DNA of 64,000 bases from Cunninghamia lanceolata (Eukaryota > Streptophyta > Pinopsida > Cupressales > Cupressaceae), in the NCBI GenBank assembly GCA_027924645.1, contig BSBN01000809.1:49258001-49322000 (forward strand), read 5' to 3'. Below the pieces are notes generated by a model, which was not told where the DNA came from, did no database searches, and saw only the letters and a program-made list of their open reading frames with translations. The position numbers and the translations under genes are program-made. The number at the start of each line of letters is the position of its first letter. Position 1 is the first letter of the stretch. Shown here piece by piece: positions 10,791-22,060 of this stretch.

Positions 10791-11712
10791 TTAGGTATGA
10801 ACCTCCTCACAAAGTTGATCTTCCCCAGAAAGCTCTGCAGACCTTTCTTATGGCTAGGAAGAGGAAGATCAAGAATGGAACTTGTCCTCTCTAGATCAAT
10901 GGCCAATCCTTTCTTGGAGACCACATGACCTAGCAGCTTACCTTCAAGGACAACAAATATGCACTTCTTGGGATTTAGTAATATCCCAAACTCTCTACAT
11001 CTTTCAAAGACTTTTCTTAGATGGCCCAAATGGTCAGCTGCATGCTTGGAATAAACTATCAGATCATCAAGATACACTAAGATGATCTCATTGATAAGTC
11101 CCTTGAAGGCCAAGTCCATCACCCTCTAAAATGTGGCTCCAGCATTTGTCAGTCCAAAAGGCATCTTTTGATATGCCAGAGTACCCCACTTGGTGGTAAA
11201 GGCCATCTTATACTGGTTTGATTCCTTTACTAGGACCTGATTGTAACCTGAGTAGCCATCTAGGAGTGAAAACCTTTTAGCACCTGCTACTATCTATAGG
11301 ATCTACTCCATGGAAGGGAGAGGATAGTGGTCTTTAAGTGAGGCCTTATTCAGGTCTCTAAAGTCCACACACAGTCTGATTTCTCCATTTTTCTTCCTGA
11401 CTGGAACTAAGTTGGCTACCCAAGAGGAATGTTTGATAGGATAAATGATTTTGCCTCTAAGAGTTTGGATAGCTCTTTTCTCATTAAGGGTTCTATCTTG
11501 GGGTTAACAGGCCTTTATTTTTGGTGGACATGCTTGGCATTAGGATCTAGGTCAATAGTGTGCTGGATTAAGCTAGGACCAAAACATTTTAAATATCTAT
11601 AATCCCAAGCAATTAGATCATTAAATTCATCACAAAGCCTAATGAGACTTTGCCTTTCAACTTGAGTATTTACCTTGCCATGTTTTAGAAATTTGCCATG
11701 TGCAACCTCCAC
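10791..11712 (-). pseudogene. Reverse transcriptase domain of pol (Ty3/gypsy)
   Basis: Copies element RNA into cDNA. The minus strand shows the canonical Ty3 series: PNAKHVHQK and [11 protein letters not shown] leading in, [53 protein letters not shown], then ILVYLDDLIVYSK with the catalytic Y-x-DD, then LLGHVVSKKGL and FLGKINFVRRFIPNFS (start of the connection). TAG codons interrupt at two sites after HYPLPSME and after NAGATF, each where Gln is expected. The longest clean stretch is 11122 to 10544. A frame change lies between 11515 and about 11400. Confidence 0.92.
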
Positions 11713-11724
11713 CTCTTGGTAGTC

Positions 11725-11913
11725 TTACTTCTTCACTGTCATATTCATCTTTTCTTTCCTTTGTTGATCATCAGGTCCAAACATGCTTTCTAGGGTGACC
11801 AAGCCTCTAGGCAATTTGTTGGCTTTTAGCTGGATGATCTGATCACCATACTGTTCTTGTAGCATAGACTGATTTTTAGTAGCAAACTCTACCTCATGTT
11901 GTAAGAAACTCAC
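11725..11913 (-). pseudogene. Pol linker between extra RNase H and RT
   Basis: A 62-codon open stretch in the same frame as the domains on both sides. It contains IIQLKANKLPRGLVTLESMF, a short conserved segment that in Ty3/gypsy polyproteins of plants lies between protease and RT. It shows that the coding order here is real and not a scaffold artefact: the extra RNase H is upstream of this linker. Confidence 0.65.
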
Positions 11914-11991
11914 TATTTGTTGGTCACTATCAAATACTTGTCAGTTGATCACATTGTTAGGCACAGCAGGCCTAACCACAACTTTCACAAG

Positions 11992-12486
11992 CTAATCTAA
12001 ATTTTGTTTGACATGTTGAGGTATGTCAAACTGGGCACCAACCATAGCTAATCTATCAGCATCCTTATTTTTTTGTCTGGGAACTACCTGAATGTTGAAG
12101 GCATCAAAGTCCTCAATTAGGTCCCAGACTCTGTGTTTATATGACTTTAGCAAGTCATTCTTTGAAGCACTTAGTTTTTTGATTTGGTGGACAACAAGTT
12201 CACTGTCACCAAATACTTGTAAAACCTTTATTCCTCTTTTTTGAGCTAGCTTTATGCCCTGAATCAAGGATTCATATTCAGCCACATTGTTAGTACAACT
12301 GAACTGTAGTCTAAATGAAGAGAAATAATTTTCTTTTTGGGGTGAAATAAGTACAACCCCAGCACCAACTCCATTTTTGCTTCTGGAGCCATCAAAGTAC
12401 ATTTTCCATATCCCCCTAGGATCTAATTTTTCCTTTTCTAGATTAAGGATAATGGCATCCTCCTCATGGATACAATAAGTACCCAT
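11992..12486 (-). pseudogene. Extra (archaeal/plant-type) RNase H domain, upstream of RT
   Basis: A 164-codon open stretch. RNase H motifs in order: YFDGSRSKNG (Asp32), NNVAEYESLIQG (Glu70), VFGDSELVVHQI (Asp94) and KDADRLA (Asp142/144), so the catalytic carboxylates are present. It resembles the RVT_3 or archaeal-type RNase H that Tat-lineage retrotransposons acquired in addition to their own. It lies in the same frame as the protease (one stop between, near 12520) and before the RT. In the Tat elements I know, this domain sits after the Ty3 RNase H, next to integrase, so the order is notable. Confidence 0.88.
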
Positions 12487-12519
12487 CCCTGTATCTTTAA
12501 TGCAATCAGGAGTGTCAAA

Positions 12520-13410
12520 CTAAAAGCAATTAGCCCACTCATCTAGTAGGATATCTGGTACTTCATCCACAGGAGTGGCAGCCTCATGTCTATTGTTATC
12601 TTTATCCTCCAACTCATGTATAGTGCAATTCATGTTGTCAGGGTTTGGAGAATAGGGCTCTATATGGTCATTTGCAATTGTCTCAGCCCTGATGGTCACC
12701 TTGGTACCATATCTAGTTCTAAAAAACATGTGTGACCAGTTAGATGACAAATATTCACCTATGTGGGCGGTGAATTCTCTAGACAAGCAAATATCGAAGT
12801 ATGCAGGGAGGTCAATGACAGCTACGTCTTGTGAAACAGAGCAGCTAGGGCATGCATGTAAGGTGAGCTCTAGGCCTTTAATAACACCTGTAGTCTTGAC
12901 AGTGGTACCATCTAATTGAACTACACCCTTGTTTACAGGTTCATATTTTATCCCTAACCTCTTAGCAATGACCTTTGGCATGATAGAGGTACCTGCCCCA
13001 GAGTCTATCATACAATTATGTAGCAATTTGTCACATATGATTAGGGAGACATAGAATGGAGGGGGCTTGTTAGGTTTTCTTCTACTCACCTCCTCCTTGG
13101 GTTGACAGAGATTGATTGGGGCAGCAGATTTTTCACTTGTTATCTCTACACCAGCATGACTGATATTAGTCAAAGCCTCTTGGAGTAGGTTCCTTTGAGA
13201 TGGAATCAGCAGTGCATCCCACATACTAACACCAATGTTAGTTTTCTTCATCTGCTCCACTATATTGAAAGGCATTTGGCTGCCCTTTTGGCATGTTTTA
13301 GTGACTGCAGGGCCACTCCTCTTTTGTTGTTCTTCACTTGGCCTGACTATTGGGATTAAATCAGCCTTACCAACAATTGGATGTACTTGGTCTGATGGAA
13401 CAATATGCAC
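12520..13410 (-). pseudogene. Aspartic protease region of gag-pol
   Basis: A 296-codon open stretch in the gag frame. The active-site motif CMIDSGAGTSIMP (Asp136-Ser-Gly) is intact. It follows KPPPFYVSLIICDKLLHN, a typical lead-in, and IKGLELTLHA and VAVIDLPAYFDICL follow as the C-terminal strand region. The protease cuts the polyprotein. The N-terminal ~90 residues are an unrecognised linker from gag. It is open for its whole domain, and the break comes at the stop before the extra RNase H. Confidence 0.88.
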
Positions 13411-13881
13411 CTTTTCTCTTGTAGCTTAGATTAGAGTCATATTAGGCATAGGTGCATGACTGGCCATAGGCACTGATGTATCTTCAACTACCCTTCTTTT
13501 TGCCCTTGTGTTGAATGCAACTAGACTAGCACCTTGAGTAACACAACAGTGATCATCATGAGTCCAATTCATTAAGGTTGCATCATGTTGCATTTGTTAT
13601 TGATTGTCCACCACCCCTTGGTTGATATCACCCTAATGACTGAAATGTCCCCCTTGGCACAAATTTTGGCTATGTGGCTTATCACAAGGGTGACACCAAT
13701 CACTATCTTGAGCAAGATTGTTCTAAATAAGCACAAGAGGCCCTAAAGTGGTGGCTACATTAGGATTAATAGCATTAAGCAGCTTGATGTAACTAGGTTG
13801 ACCTTGTCTCTACATATTATGCTGATATGACATCATGTTTTGTTGATAACCCTAATTAAAGGGTTGATAATGTTGATTGGG
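13411..13881 (-). pseudogene. Gag C-terminal (nucleocapsid) region with zinc knuckle
   Basis: The gag frame continues with about six stops, most of them TAG in a CAG-like setting. The knuckle CHPCDKPHSQNLC is at 13695-13657. Its spacing is CX2CX3HX4C, one residue shorter than the usual CX2CX4HX4C. The preceding Gln- and Asn-rich stretch is typical of plant gag tails. Confidence 0.7.
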
Positions 13882-14682
13882 CTACTGGTATGGCTGGCTA
13901 GGTTGTGCATTTTGCCTCCTCGCCAATGTCAACTCATTGGTTAACTTTCTAATTTGAGTATCTCTCTCCTCCAGTTGCTCAAGTGTAGGTGAAGCTAGAG
14001 AAGGAATAGGATTGACTATAGTAGGGATTGGAGAGATGGCAATGAGCTGCATGATAGGAGCTTCTGGAAATAGAGGCATAGGTGACCTTGGAGCAATCTT
14101 CCCTGCCTGAATCAGGCAATTTTCTACCCTAATAACTATATCATATGCATCAGGCAAGACAACTCCGCCCATAGATTGGATCATCATTGCAATATCAGGA
14201 TTAAGTGACCTCAAGAAGTAGATAAATGTAGTGTTTTGAGAGGGCTTCACCAACTGAGGGATCCTGTCCCACGTCTTTTGAAATTGGTAGTTGAAATCTA
14301 CCATATACTCATGTGGAGTTCTCTTGATGAAGGCTAACTGCTCCATAAGTGATAGATGGTCACTTCTGTCTTCAAAGTGTTGGCACAATTTAGTGCCCAA
14401 GTCATCCCAGTTCTGTATTGAATTAGGCTGAAGGTCTCTATACCACTGTAAGGCCTTACCTTTGAAGGAAGATGCCAGCAACCTCACAGCCACGTTGTCA
14501 GCAGTGACATGATGGACTGAATAGATGCTGGCAACATCTTGAATGTGCTCGGTAGGGGTGGTGGAATTTTCACTATTGAAAAATGGTATAGCCTTCAAGG
14601 CTAATGTGGGGATGTCATCATATTGGGTCAGGTTCAAAGGGCTATCCCCTTGAAAGGTGACAAATGGAAAATTCCTTGCCAT
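13882..14682 (-). pseudogene. Gag (capsid) of the Ty3/gypsy element
   Basis: A 266-codon open stretch starting MARNFPFVTFQGDSP. It includes the retrotransposon gag core: ASSFKGKALQWYRDLQP, IQNWDDLGTKLCQHF, YMVDFNYQFQKTWDRIPQ, FIYFLRSLNPDIAMMI. It forms the virus-like particle that packages element RNA. The end (LEERDTQIRKLTNELTLARR) looks like a coiled coil, after which the first TAG stops the frame. The start is chosen because it is the first ATG of the gag reading frame after the PBS, about 370 bp from the 5' LTR. Confidence 0.9.
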
Positions 14683-15032
14683 GATGTGTATGTTTAGGCT
14701 GATAACAGAGGGGATAAAGAGGTTTCTAATTGAATGCTGGACCCTAACCTGAAAATCTAATGGAGGAGGGGTGGACTATGTCCTTGTATGGTTTGAATGA
14801 TCTTCCCTCATAGGGGATCTAGATAACCTTCTTCTTCTAGCAACAAATAAAAGTACAATGAAGTGGAATTTACCTCTAGAAGAAGACCTTATCTGCACAG
14901 GCATGAAACATTGAAATGTTTTGAAGGAACTAGATCAGCAGAGAATCACCAGGTGTCTATTTGCTTTCACAGTAGCATGTAGACCTTGGATGACACCAAA
15001 TCTTCAGTCTAGCTCTCACTCATAGTAGAGTT

Positions 15033-15050
15033 GTCCTACAGAGCGTGCCA
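15033..15050 (-). other. Primer-binding site of the Ty3/gypsy element
   Basis: TGGCACGCTCTGTAGGAC on the minus strand begins 5 bases after the 5' LTR. TGG matches the CCA tail of a tRNA and the position is right. I do not name the tRNA. Confidence 0.65.
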
Positions 15051-15055
15051 GAAAT

Positions 15056-17464
15056 TATTATCACATAGAATTGCACCCTGTTCAAAGAGATTATGAGCAT
15101 TCTAATGACACAATGGGAATGGTCTCAAGGTGTGGGACCTTGCAACTGAGATCAAACCTCCAGAGAAGGCTAGTTCCTCTTTTTAAGCCTATTACTTAGA
15201 GAAATAGGACTAAACCTAGTGCTAATACTTGCAGAGGGAAAGGGTTAGAAGGAACTAAAAAGGAAATAGGGGTGATGCACCACATTCAGTGAGTGATGAT
15301 GATCTTGGTGTAGACACAACAATGATCTCAATCATGAAGGGGATTCGCACAGACTTATGAGACTGATTGAGGCTTCGGTATGAAGATCAAACCTGCAGAG
15401 GAGCCACTTTACTCACAGAACAAACTATAACTCCAAGGAAAACACATAAATCAAGACATAAGAGAGGCAAGAAATCATGCATATATTGATCATGAAGGCT
15501 AGAAACCATTGCATTACAGAATATCTAATAGCAGGAAAAGACACAGTATAGCTAATTACATTCATTGGTGGATAAATAGGAAGACAACAGAGGCCAGATT
15601 CAGGAATAGTGAGTCACATTCCCATACCCTTCAATTACACTAAGAGGTCTGACTATAGAAAATTTGGTAGCATAACAGGCCAAAATGAACCATCCTCCTC
15701 AATAATGAGGTTACAAAACATTATATAGATCAAAATCTTGTGCAGAAGGTGTTGAAGTCGCTCCACAAGATCTGAGATCATCAATGTAGGAACAGGGGCA
15801 CAAAGACAAGGGCATGGTGAAAGGGCATGAAACATGTCACTAGCAGGTCTGCAAGCTGAGAAAACGGTAGCCCACACACAAGATAAGATAGGGCATTGAA
15901 GGAAAGAGCCCCAAAGTCATCACCAAAACACAGGAAGATCTACCAACAAGACACAGAGCCCATACACATTGAAGAATGAAGCCATCTACCCATGAATTTG
16001 ACTGCAAAGCTCACCAACTAGAATAAATGCAACATATCAACCTCTGCAACACGCCTAGGGGTCACTAAGATGTCATGTCAAGTAAGCCTGCATATTCACC
16101 TTCAGTCGGAGATCACCCTAATATCCGGATGTGCATATCTGGATCATGATGTTTGGGTCATATTTCAAACTAAGGAGATCACCCTCAAAAGCCTACCAAA
16201 TGAAAGAGGAGGTGAAAATAGGTACTTTTTCCTTTTGAAGCATGTTAAAATTCCTCCATATGAGGGAGATACGAATAGTCAAAGATCTAGTCAACTAGCA
16301 TCCGAATGTCCATGTGTCACCATCTCGTGGTTGCGCAGAGGGAGGGTGATATCAGCTTGATCGGTCTGTAGCCAGGCAATATCCAGATGCATAGACAAGT
16401 CTTTAATATCAAGATAGCCCTAAAGATCATGGTGATGTCATCATGAGGGTGAGCCTTGATGAGAAGAGATCCAGATGACGTTAGGGTCATATTAGAGTTG
16501 GGGGCAATATGACAGACATTAGCAAAAATTAGGATGACGTCATAAGGATGCGGGCTAGAAGTAGGATGATGTGCTGGAGGTGGAAGGTCTGGGTGACATC
16601 ATTAGCACATGCAGATTTTTAAAAAAGGGAACAAGATGATGTCACGGTCATAAAGATGAAGGTGATGGATATTAGCTAACATACTGAATATTAGGAAATG
16701 TCCGGTTGACGTCATCGTCACATAGACGAAGAGTTAAGGTGACGTTAGTAGGACATTCACTAATAACTGTCATATAAGATAAGATCGAGGATATTAAAAA
16801 AAATGAGGGTGACGTCATTAGCATAAGGATTTGTTAAAGGAAGGAACTGGTATGACGTCAGGGTCACTTTCGCAGAGAGGTCACATTTGCGAAGATGAGG
16901 GATATTGGCTAAGATCAGGATGACGTCAGCAATATGAAGGATTTTGTCTAAGGAAGGAATGGATGATGTCACAGCCACTTTCGCAAATGTGAGGGAGGTT
17001 AACTTAGCATTCAGATGGGAGGTATCTGGATGATGTTAGCAAGATATGGACTTCTTCAAAAAAGGGGATCCAGGTGACATCATAGTCACATTCACGGAGA
17101 TGAGGGATATTAGCTAAGATCACTCATCTTCATGAATATCAGGGTGATGCCAAGGGGCATTTTCACAAGGAATGAAGGGGAAGCAGCATGACATCATCAG
17201 GATAGCTGCATTAAAAAAAGGCTAAGTATGGAAAATGAGAAAAACCCTCTGATGGAAGATGCTTGAAGGCAAAAGATTTATGGGTTTTTTTGGGTTTTTT
17301 TGCAAGGATTACTGAGGCATGTTTCTGGGATTTTCTGCAAGGTATATCATAAGGAAATGAAGAATCCAAGGCAATCCTCCTTCTATTTGGGCTATCCCTG
17401 ATCAGATCTATCTGATAGAAGGAAGGGGCAGGGATATTTTGGCATTAGGCAAAATATGACAACA
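15056..17464 (-). repeat. 5' LTR of the Ty3/gypsy element
   Basis: Direct repeat of 6308-8714. It ends TATTATCACATAG on the inner side and GACAACA at the outer side (plus strand). Transcription on the minus strand would start inside this LTR. It carries its own TGACGTCA-type array (16476-17196). Confidence 0.9.
16476..17196. promoter_or_regulatory. Array of TGACGTCA-type palindromes in the 5' LTR
   Basis: Perfect TGACGTCA at 16535, 16707, 16810, 16853 and 16921. TGAYRTCA variants at 16594, 16637, 16964, 17075 and 17189. TGACGTTA or TGATGTTA at 16476, 16740 and 17031. Several sites decayed here are perfect in the other LTR and the reverse, so the ancestral LTR had at least nine perfect sites. 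In this LTR the array would be in position to act on the element promoter. Confidence 0.7.
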
Positions 17465-17469
17465 GGATC
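17465..17469. repeat. Target-site duplication, right copy (GGATC)
   Basis: Exact copy of 6303-6307, immediately outside the 5' LTR. After it the tandem-repeat unit resumes (TTAAGGGACTTTG). Confidence 0.85.
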
Positions 17470-19445
17470 TTAAGGGACTTTGTTGGTAGCCTGTTACTTC
17501 GAATGCTTGGGACACTTGGTAGATGCAATGAGACCTCCCCTAGCATTTACCCACCCACCCCAATGCGTTGACATAGTTGGTTCGACCCCATGATGAGCAG
17601 AACAAAAAATATGGCACCTGGCAAGGTTGTGATGCATGAAACTAAAGCATTTTGTAAGAATGCATTTGATTTCAGCATGATCAAACAGATTTGAGTTTAC
17701 CAAAACTAAGATAGGATATTGTGGACAAACCCCACATGCACCTATAAGTCTAAACAACATATTCCCATCTGCTACAAATTTCAAGAACTACTTCATCATA
17801 ATTTGGCAGTTTTTGCTCGTAAGATGTTAAGTGACTTTACCAGTAGCCTGCTACCTCGAATGATTGGGACACTTGGCGCATGAAATGAGACCTACCATAG
17901 CATTTACCTACCCACCTTGACATGTTGGCATAGATAGTTTGACCTGATGATCTGTGGAATGCAAAATCTCACTCCTGGCACCTTTCCACTGTATGAATCT
18001 AAAGCATTTTGCAAGAATGCATTTGATTTCAGCACAATCAAACGTATTGGATTTGACCAAAACCAAGAGAGGTTATTTTGGATGGACCCCATGTGTTCCT
18101 GTAGGTCCAATTAGAATGTTCCCAGCTGCAACAAATTCTGAGAAATGCTTTGTCATAGTTTGGCATTTTTTTGCTCTTAGGGATCTTAAGGGACTTTGCT
18201 AGTAGCAAGCTACCTCGAATGACTGGGACACTTGACGCATGAAACATGACCTTCTCTAGCATTTACCTACCCACCCCGACACATTAGCACTATTGGTTCA
18301 GCCCCATGATGAGCAAAACAAAAAATATGGGACTTGCCAAGGTTGTGCTGCATGAAACTAAAGTATTTTGCAAGAATACATTTGATTTCGGCACATTCAA
18401 ATGGATTTGAGCTGACCAAAACTGAGAGAGGTTATTGTGGATAGACCCCACCTACACTTGTAGGTCCAAATGGAATGTTCCCAACTACCACAAATTTTAA
18501 GAACTGCTCAGTCATAGTTTGGCAGTTTTTGCTCTTAATATCTTAAGGGACTTTATCGGTAACTTGTTGCATCGAATGACTGGGACACTTGGTGCATGAA
18601 ACGAGACCTCCCCTAGCATTTACCCACCCACCCTAACTTTTTGGCACAGTCAGTTTGGCCCCATGAGTAGTGGAATACAAAATCTCACTCCTAACACCTT
18701 TCCACTGCATGAAATTGAAGCATTTTGCAAGAATGCATTTGATTTCGGCACGGTCAAATGGACTGGAGTTGACCAAAAATGTGAGAGTTTATTGTGAATG
18801 GACCCCATGTACACCTATAGGTCCAAATGGAACATTCCCAGCTTCCACAAATTCTGAGAACTGCTCTATCATAGTTTGGTAGTTTTTTTTCTCTTAGGGA
18901 TCTTAAGGGACATTGTCAGTAGCTTGCATCCCCAAATGACTGGGATGCTTGGCACATGAAACAAGACATCTCCTAAAATTTACTCACCCACCTTGATGCG
19001 TTGATGCAATCGTTTTAGCTCCACGAGTTGTGGAATGTAAAATCTCACTCCTAGCACCTTTCCACTGCATGAAACTGAAGCATTTTGGAACAATGCATTC
19101 CTTACCACCATAGGAAAATGAAATTGATTTTAAAAAATTGAGGTATGTGTTTGTAGGTGGACTTGGCATCCACCTATACATGCACAGAAGATGTTCCTAG
19201 GTGTCACAGTTTGATGGAACAGTTGGTCCAAAATTTGACACTTTTTTTTATCTTAGGGCTCTTGAGAGATTGTTTACGTTTGATATAGCTGAGAATGACC
19301 ATGAGGCTTTGCCACCAAAAAGACATCTCCCTTAGTGTTTACCCACCCACCCAGATGCGTTGGTGCCATCCATTTGGCCCCAGGAGATGTCGAATGTAAA
19401 AATTTAGTCATAATACCTTTCTAGTAGATGAAAATTTAGTACTAT
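17465..19445 (-). repeat. Tandem array of ~358-bp repeat, inverted orientation (continuation)
   Basis: Five full units begin near 17465, 17823, 18180, 18538 and 18897, then a diverged partial unit to about 19445. The period is 357-360 bp. Each unit reads ATCTTAAGGGACTTT, CTTGGCGCATGAAACGAGAC, CCTAGCATTTACCCACCC, then GCATTTTGCAAGAATGCATT, TGACCAAAACTGAGAGAGG and AGTTTGGCAGTTTTTGCTCT. These are the reverse complement of 3370-5515. Short open frames do not persist between units, so no gene is called. Confidence 0.82.
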
Positions 19446-19829
19446 AAAAGTGTCTCACTTCATCCAATGTCTTATAGGGCATCAATTAAGGCTGCCCTTA
19501 CCGCTGCTATCAATTGTTAGCACCAAATTTGAGAAACAAATGAGGGTTTGTCATTTAAACTCATTAAGACTCATTATGAAATAATATCATTAAAACGGAT
19601 TAAAACTCATAGTAACATCATTAAAACTCATTATGAAAATGTAAGTAAAGGACATATTATCGTGAAACAATCATGAAAACCTACCTTACTTTCCTTCCAA
19701 AGGCAACTTCATAAGGATTATGCCTACCTCCATCATACTAAAATCCTGCATGCAAATGCAATTGCACTATTTAGCTAAAATGAGTAGCTAAAATATAGAA
19801 GGTGAAATGAGGATAGCAAAGAAAAATAA
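19446..19829. other. Unassigned AT-rich spacer
   Basis: No gene recognised. It contains short repeats of ATTAAAACTCATTATGAAA-like sequence (19560-19640). It is the region 3' of the minus-strand gene fragment that follows. Confidence 0.4.
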
Positions 19830-20985
19830 TATACCTTTCTGTCATTCCAATGATTCAATCCAATGAACCATCTAGGTCTGCTCTACTCTTTATTGTGTCA
19901 AGTATTGCCTCGTGGTTAGACTCACAAACCTTCCACAAGGTCTTGTTCAATGGTCTACCCCCATATTTGATCAAATGAACATTTGATGCCACAATAAGGT
20001 TAGAATAATGAAGAATCTTCCTATTTGTGTCAAATTCCTCGAACAACCACACATCAGACTTCTTCACTGGGTACCTTCTAAGCCATGTTCCAGTAACAAT
20101 CATTGATCTTGTAGGGTACTCGATGTTTTCTCCATCTATAATAGGGGAATCTAATTTCTGTTTTGCCTCAACACAACGACACAAATAATAATACATTCCT
20201 ACTTCATTGTCTTCAACTGCAATAATTGCATAAACATGCTTTGCATTGATACGTGCATTCAATTAGATGAATATAGTCAACAATACAAGAAAAACTACAA
20301 AATAAGTTGGAATATTGAATTTTATTAAATTTGAATGCTGATAATATCTGGTTGAACTAGATCTAAAACATGGTCAAAGTCAAGCGATGATTCAATCTCT
20401 ATGAGTTGTAGTGTTTTCAGCAGTCGATACATGTCAGTCAAACTTAGGCTTCTTGTACACCAATCATTGACCCTCCTTTGACTCACAATCATACCAAGAT
20501 TCATATGTACATGAAGAATAAAAGCATACCATCTGTCGCGTATGAATACTCCATGAACCTACATTAGAGCTTCTAAAAGAGTGTAGTTCACTTGATCATG
20601 TCAATGTACAATAGTCCTCATATTTTGCAATGTTAGTATCATCAACCAACCAAAAATATCTACAAATTATAGACTTACCTTTATTACCTAGACCCATTGT
20701 AGTGTTACACCATTCGATAATAGATCTCACATCTATCAACTTTACATTATCTTTGCACTTCAACTCATCTCGTGCCAATGCTCTTTTGATACATGCTTCC
20801 CCTTTCCATGCCTAGCCTCACAAAAATTCTACATATGTTGAACACCATTCATCTTATGCATCCTACTCAACCAATAGAACATTTGTGAGTTCTTGAATTG
20901 TGATGCATAATTATCTGACCATATGATATGCTGATGAAATGATATGCTCCTGCTAGCCAAATCATGGTAGAACATCAGAAAGAAA
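19830..20985 (-). pseudogene. Uncharacterised DDE-nuclease-like gene, C-terminal part
   Basis: This continues the minus-strand gene at 26933-28880 after a LINE insertion. In order: SDNYASQFKNSQMFYWLS (about 20927-20870), CEARHGKGKHVSKEHW (about 20835-20786), a frame change, then SIIEWCNTTMGLGN, HSFRSSNVGSWSIHTRQM with spaced Cys residues, and a final open stretch (20262 to 19855) with VWLFEEFDTNRKILHYSNL. The series DF.E.Y / SDN..SQFK / HGKG resembles uncharacterised eukaryotic proteins I recall from animals and plants that look transposase-derived. Stops and at least one frameshift make this copy dead. The family resemblance is from memory and the function is unknown. Confidence 0.6.
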
Positions 20986-21589
20986 CCTTTTTTTTATTGG
21001 ATTAAAGCAACAAGAGGTTATAGAAAACAGTTTACAAGAACCTACATAAAATTTTGAAACATTATTACTGTTGAACAGACATTGTTGTCACATATACATC
21101 AATCAAGAAACAAAATAAAGATATCAAACTACATATACACAACCACTATTCCAGCCCACTGTCCATATCAAAGTCCTATATCTATCCAAAACAACACTGC
21201 CCAGTCCACAACATAATCTAGTTAACATTCCATTTGCACTGTCTTATCCACACCAGCATTATCCACTGTCCATTGCACCTGCCTGTGTCACCACTGTACC
21301 TATCCATATCAACATGGCCCACTACACCTGATCAATCATCTACATGTGAAGTATCAATATAGCCAAAATTGAACTCCTCCAGGCCTGAAGCATAAATTCT
21401 TGGAATCATTTTGTTTTAGAACACTCTGGAGCTGCATTTGAAGAGTGCAGAGGAGTCTCTTTAACTTAGAATTAGTTTGCAACTGGTCACGTAGGATAGC
21501 TGATAGATTGGCAGTCTAGAGAGACAATTTTGAGCATAGCATCTGAATTTCAATTTGATGGGGTAATATAGAACCTAAAAAAATGGCCA

Positions 21590-22060
21590 AACAACAGAAT
21601 TTCCAAATGCAGTTGATTATAACATGTCTGCACGTGTGTATCAGGATATTGTGGTGGGCGGAGGTACCAAAAAGGGTAGTTTTCCATGACCAGGGCTATG
21701 GGAAGAGGGCATGGATCATAGAGAAAAGGGAAAACCAAATATTGTGTGCATGGGAACAACTCCAGAAAGCATGTTTCATGATTTCATTTTTTTAACAAAA
21801 GGGGCAAGATGGAGGAGGGTGAAGAAATTTAAGTTGGTTACCAATAGGCAATTTAAGGTGAAGTACTTTCCAAGTAGTAAGCTGAGATTAGGCATCAGCT
21901 TTGGATTTCCAGATTTGAAGGCTAAGCTTGTTCCATTTAGTTCAGCTAAGTTTGTAGTTCCAGTGAGCATTAAGACAGGGTGCTAAGGTGATTGAAGGAA
22001 GGAGTTGTCTATAGATTAATTTAAGGGGAAAGTAGCAAATGTTGTATTTATCAATCCACC
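21590..22060 (-). pseudogene. LINE zf-RVT domain
   Basis: The minus strand shows the zinc-binding tail of plant LINE ORF2: LPIGNQLKFLHPPPSCPFC, then MKHAFWSCSHAHNIWFSLF. The CxxC...H...C pattern followed by A..IW is typical of zf-RVT. Stops interrupt. The rest (21560-20996) is C-terminal tail and 3' UTR, ending in CTCTTGTTGCTTTAATCCAA followed by the poly(A). Confidence 0.75.

Larger units (their letters stand above)
6308..17464 (-). mobile_element. Ty3/gypsy LTR retrotransposon (Tat-like), dual RNase H, nearly complete
   Basis: Bounded by ~2.4-kb direct repeats and a 5-bp GGATC target duplication. Transcribed on the minus strand: 5' LTR 17464-15056, PBS 15050-15033, gag from 14682, then protease, an extra RNase H, reverse transcriptase, RNase H, integrase to about 8930, and 3' LTR 8714-6308. 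Gag, protease and the extra RNase H share one frame (a fused gag-pol); RT onwards is in another frame, so a frameshift has occurred. Many in-frame stops, nearly all TAG. The first ~350 bp of the two LTRs look about 94% identical by eye, so the copy is not recent. A gag-pol of this kind with no chromodomain seen fits the Tat lineage. The position of the extra RNase H before RT is unusual. Confidence 0.92.
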
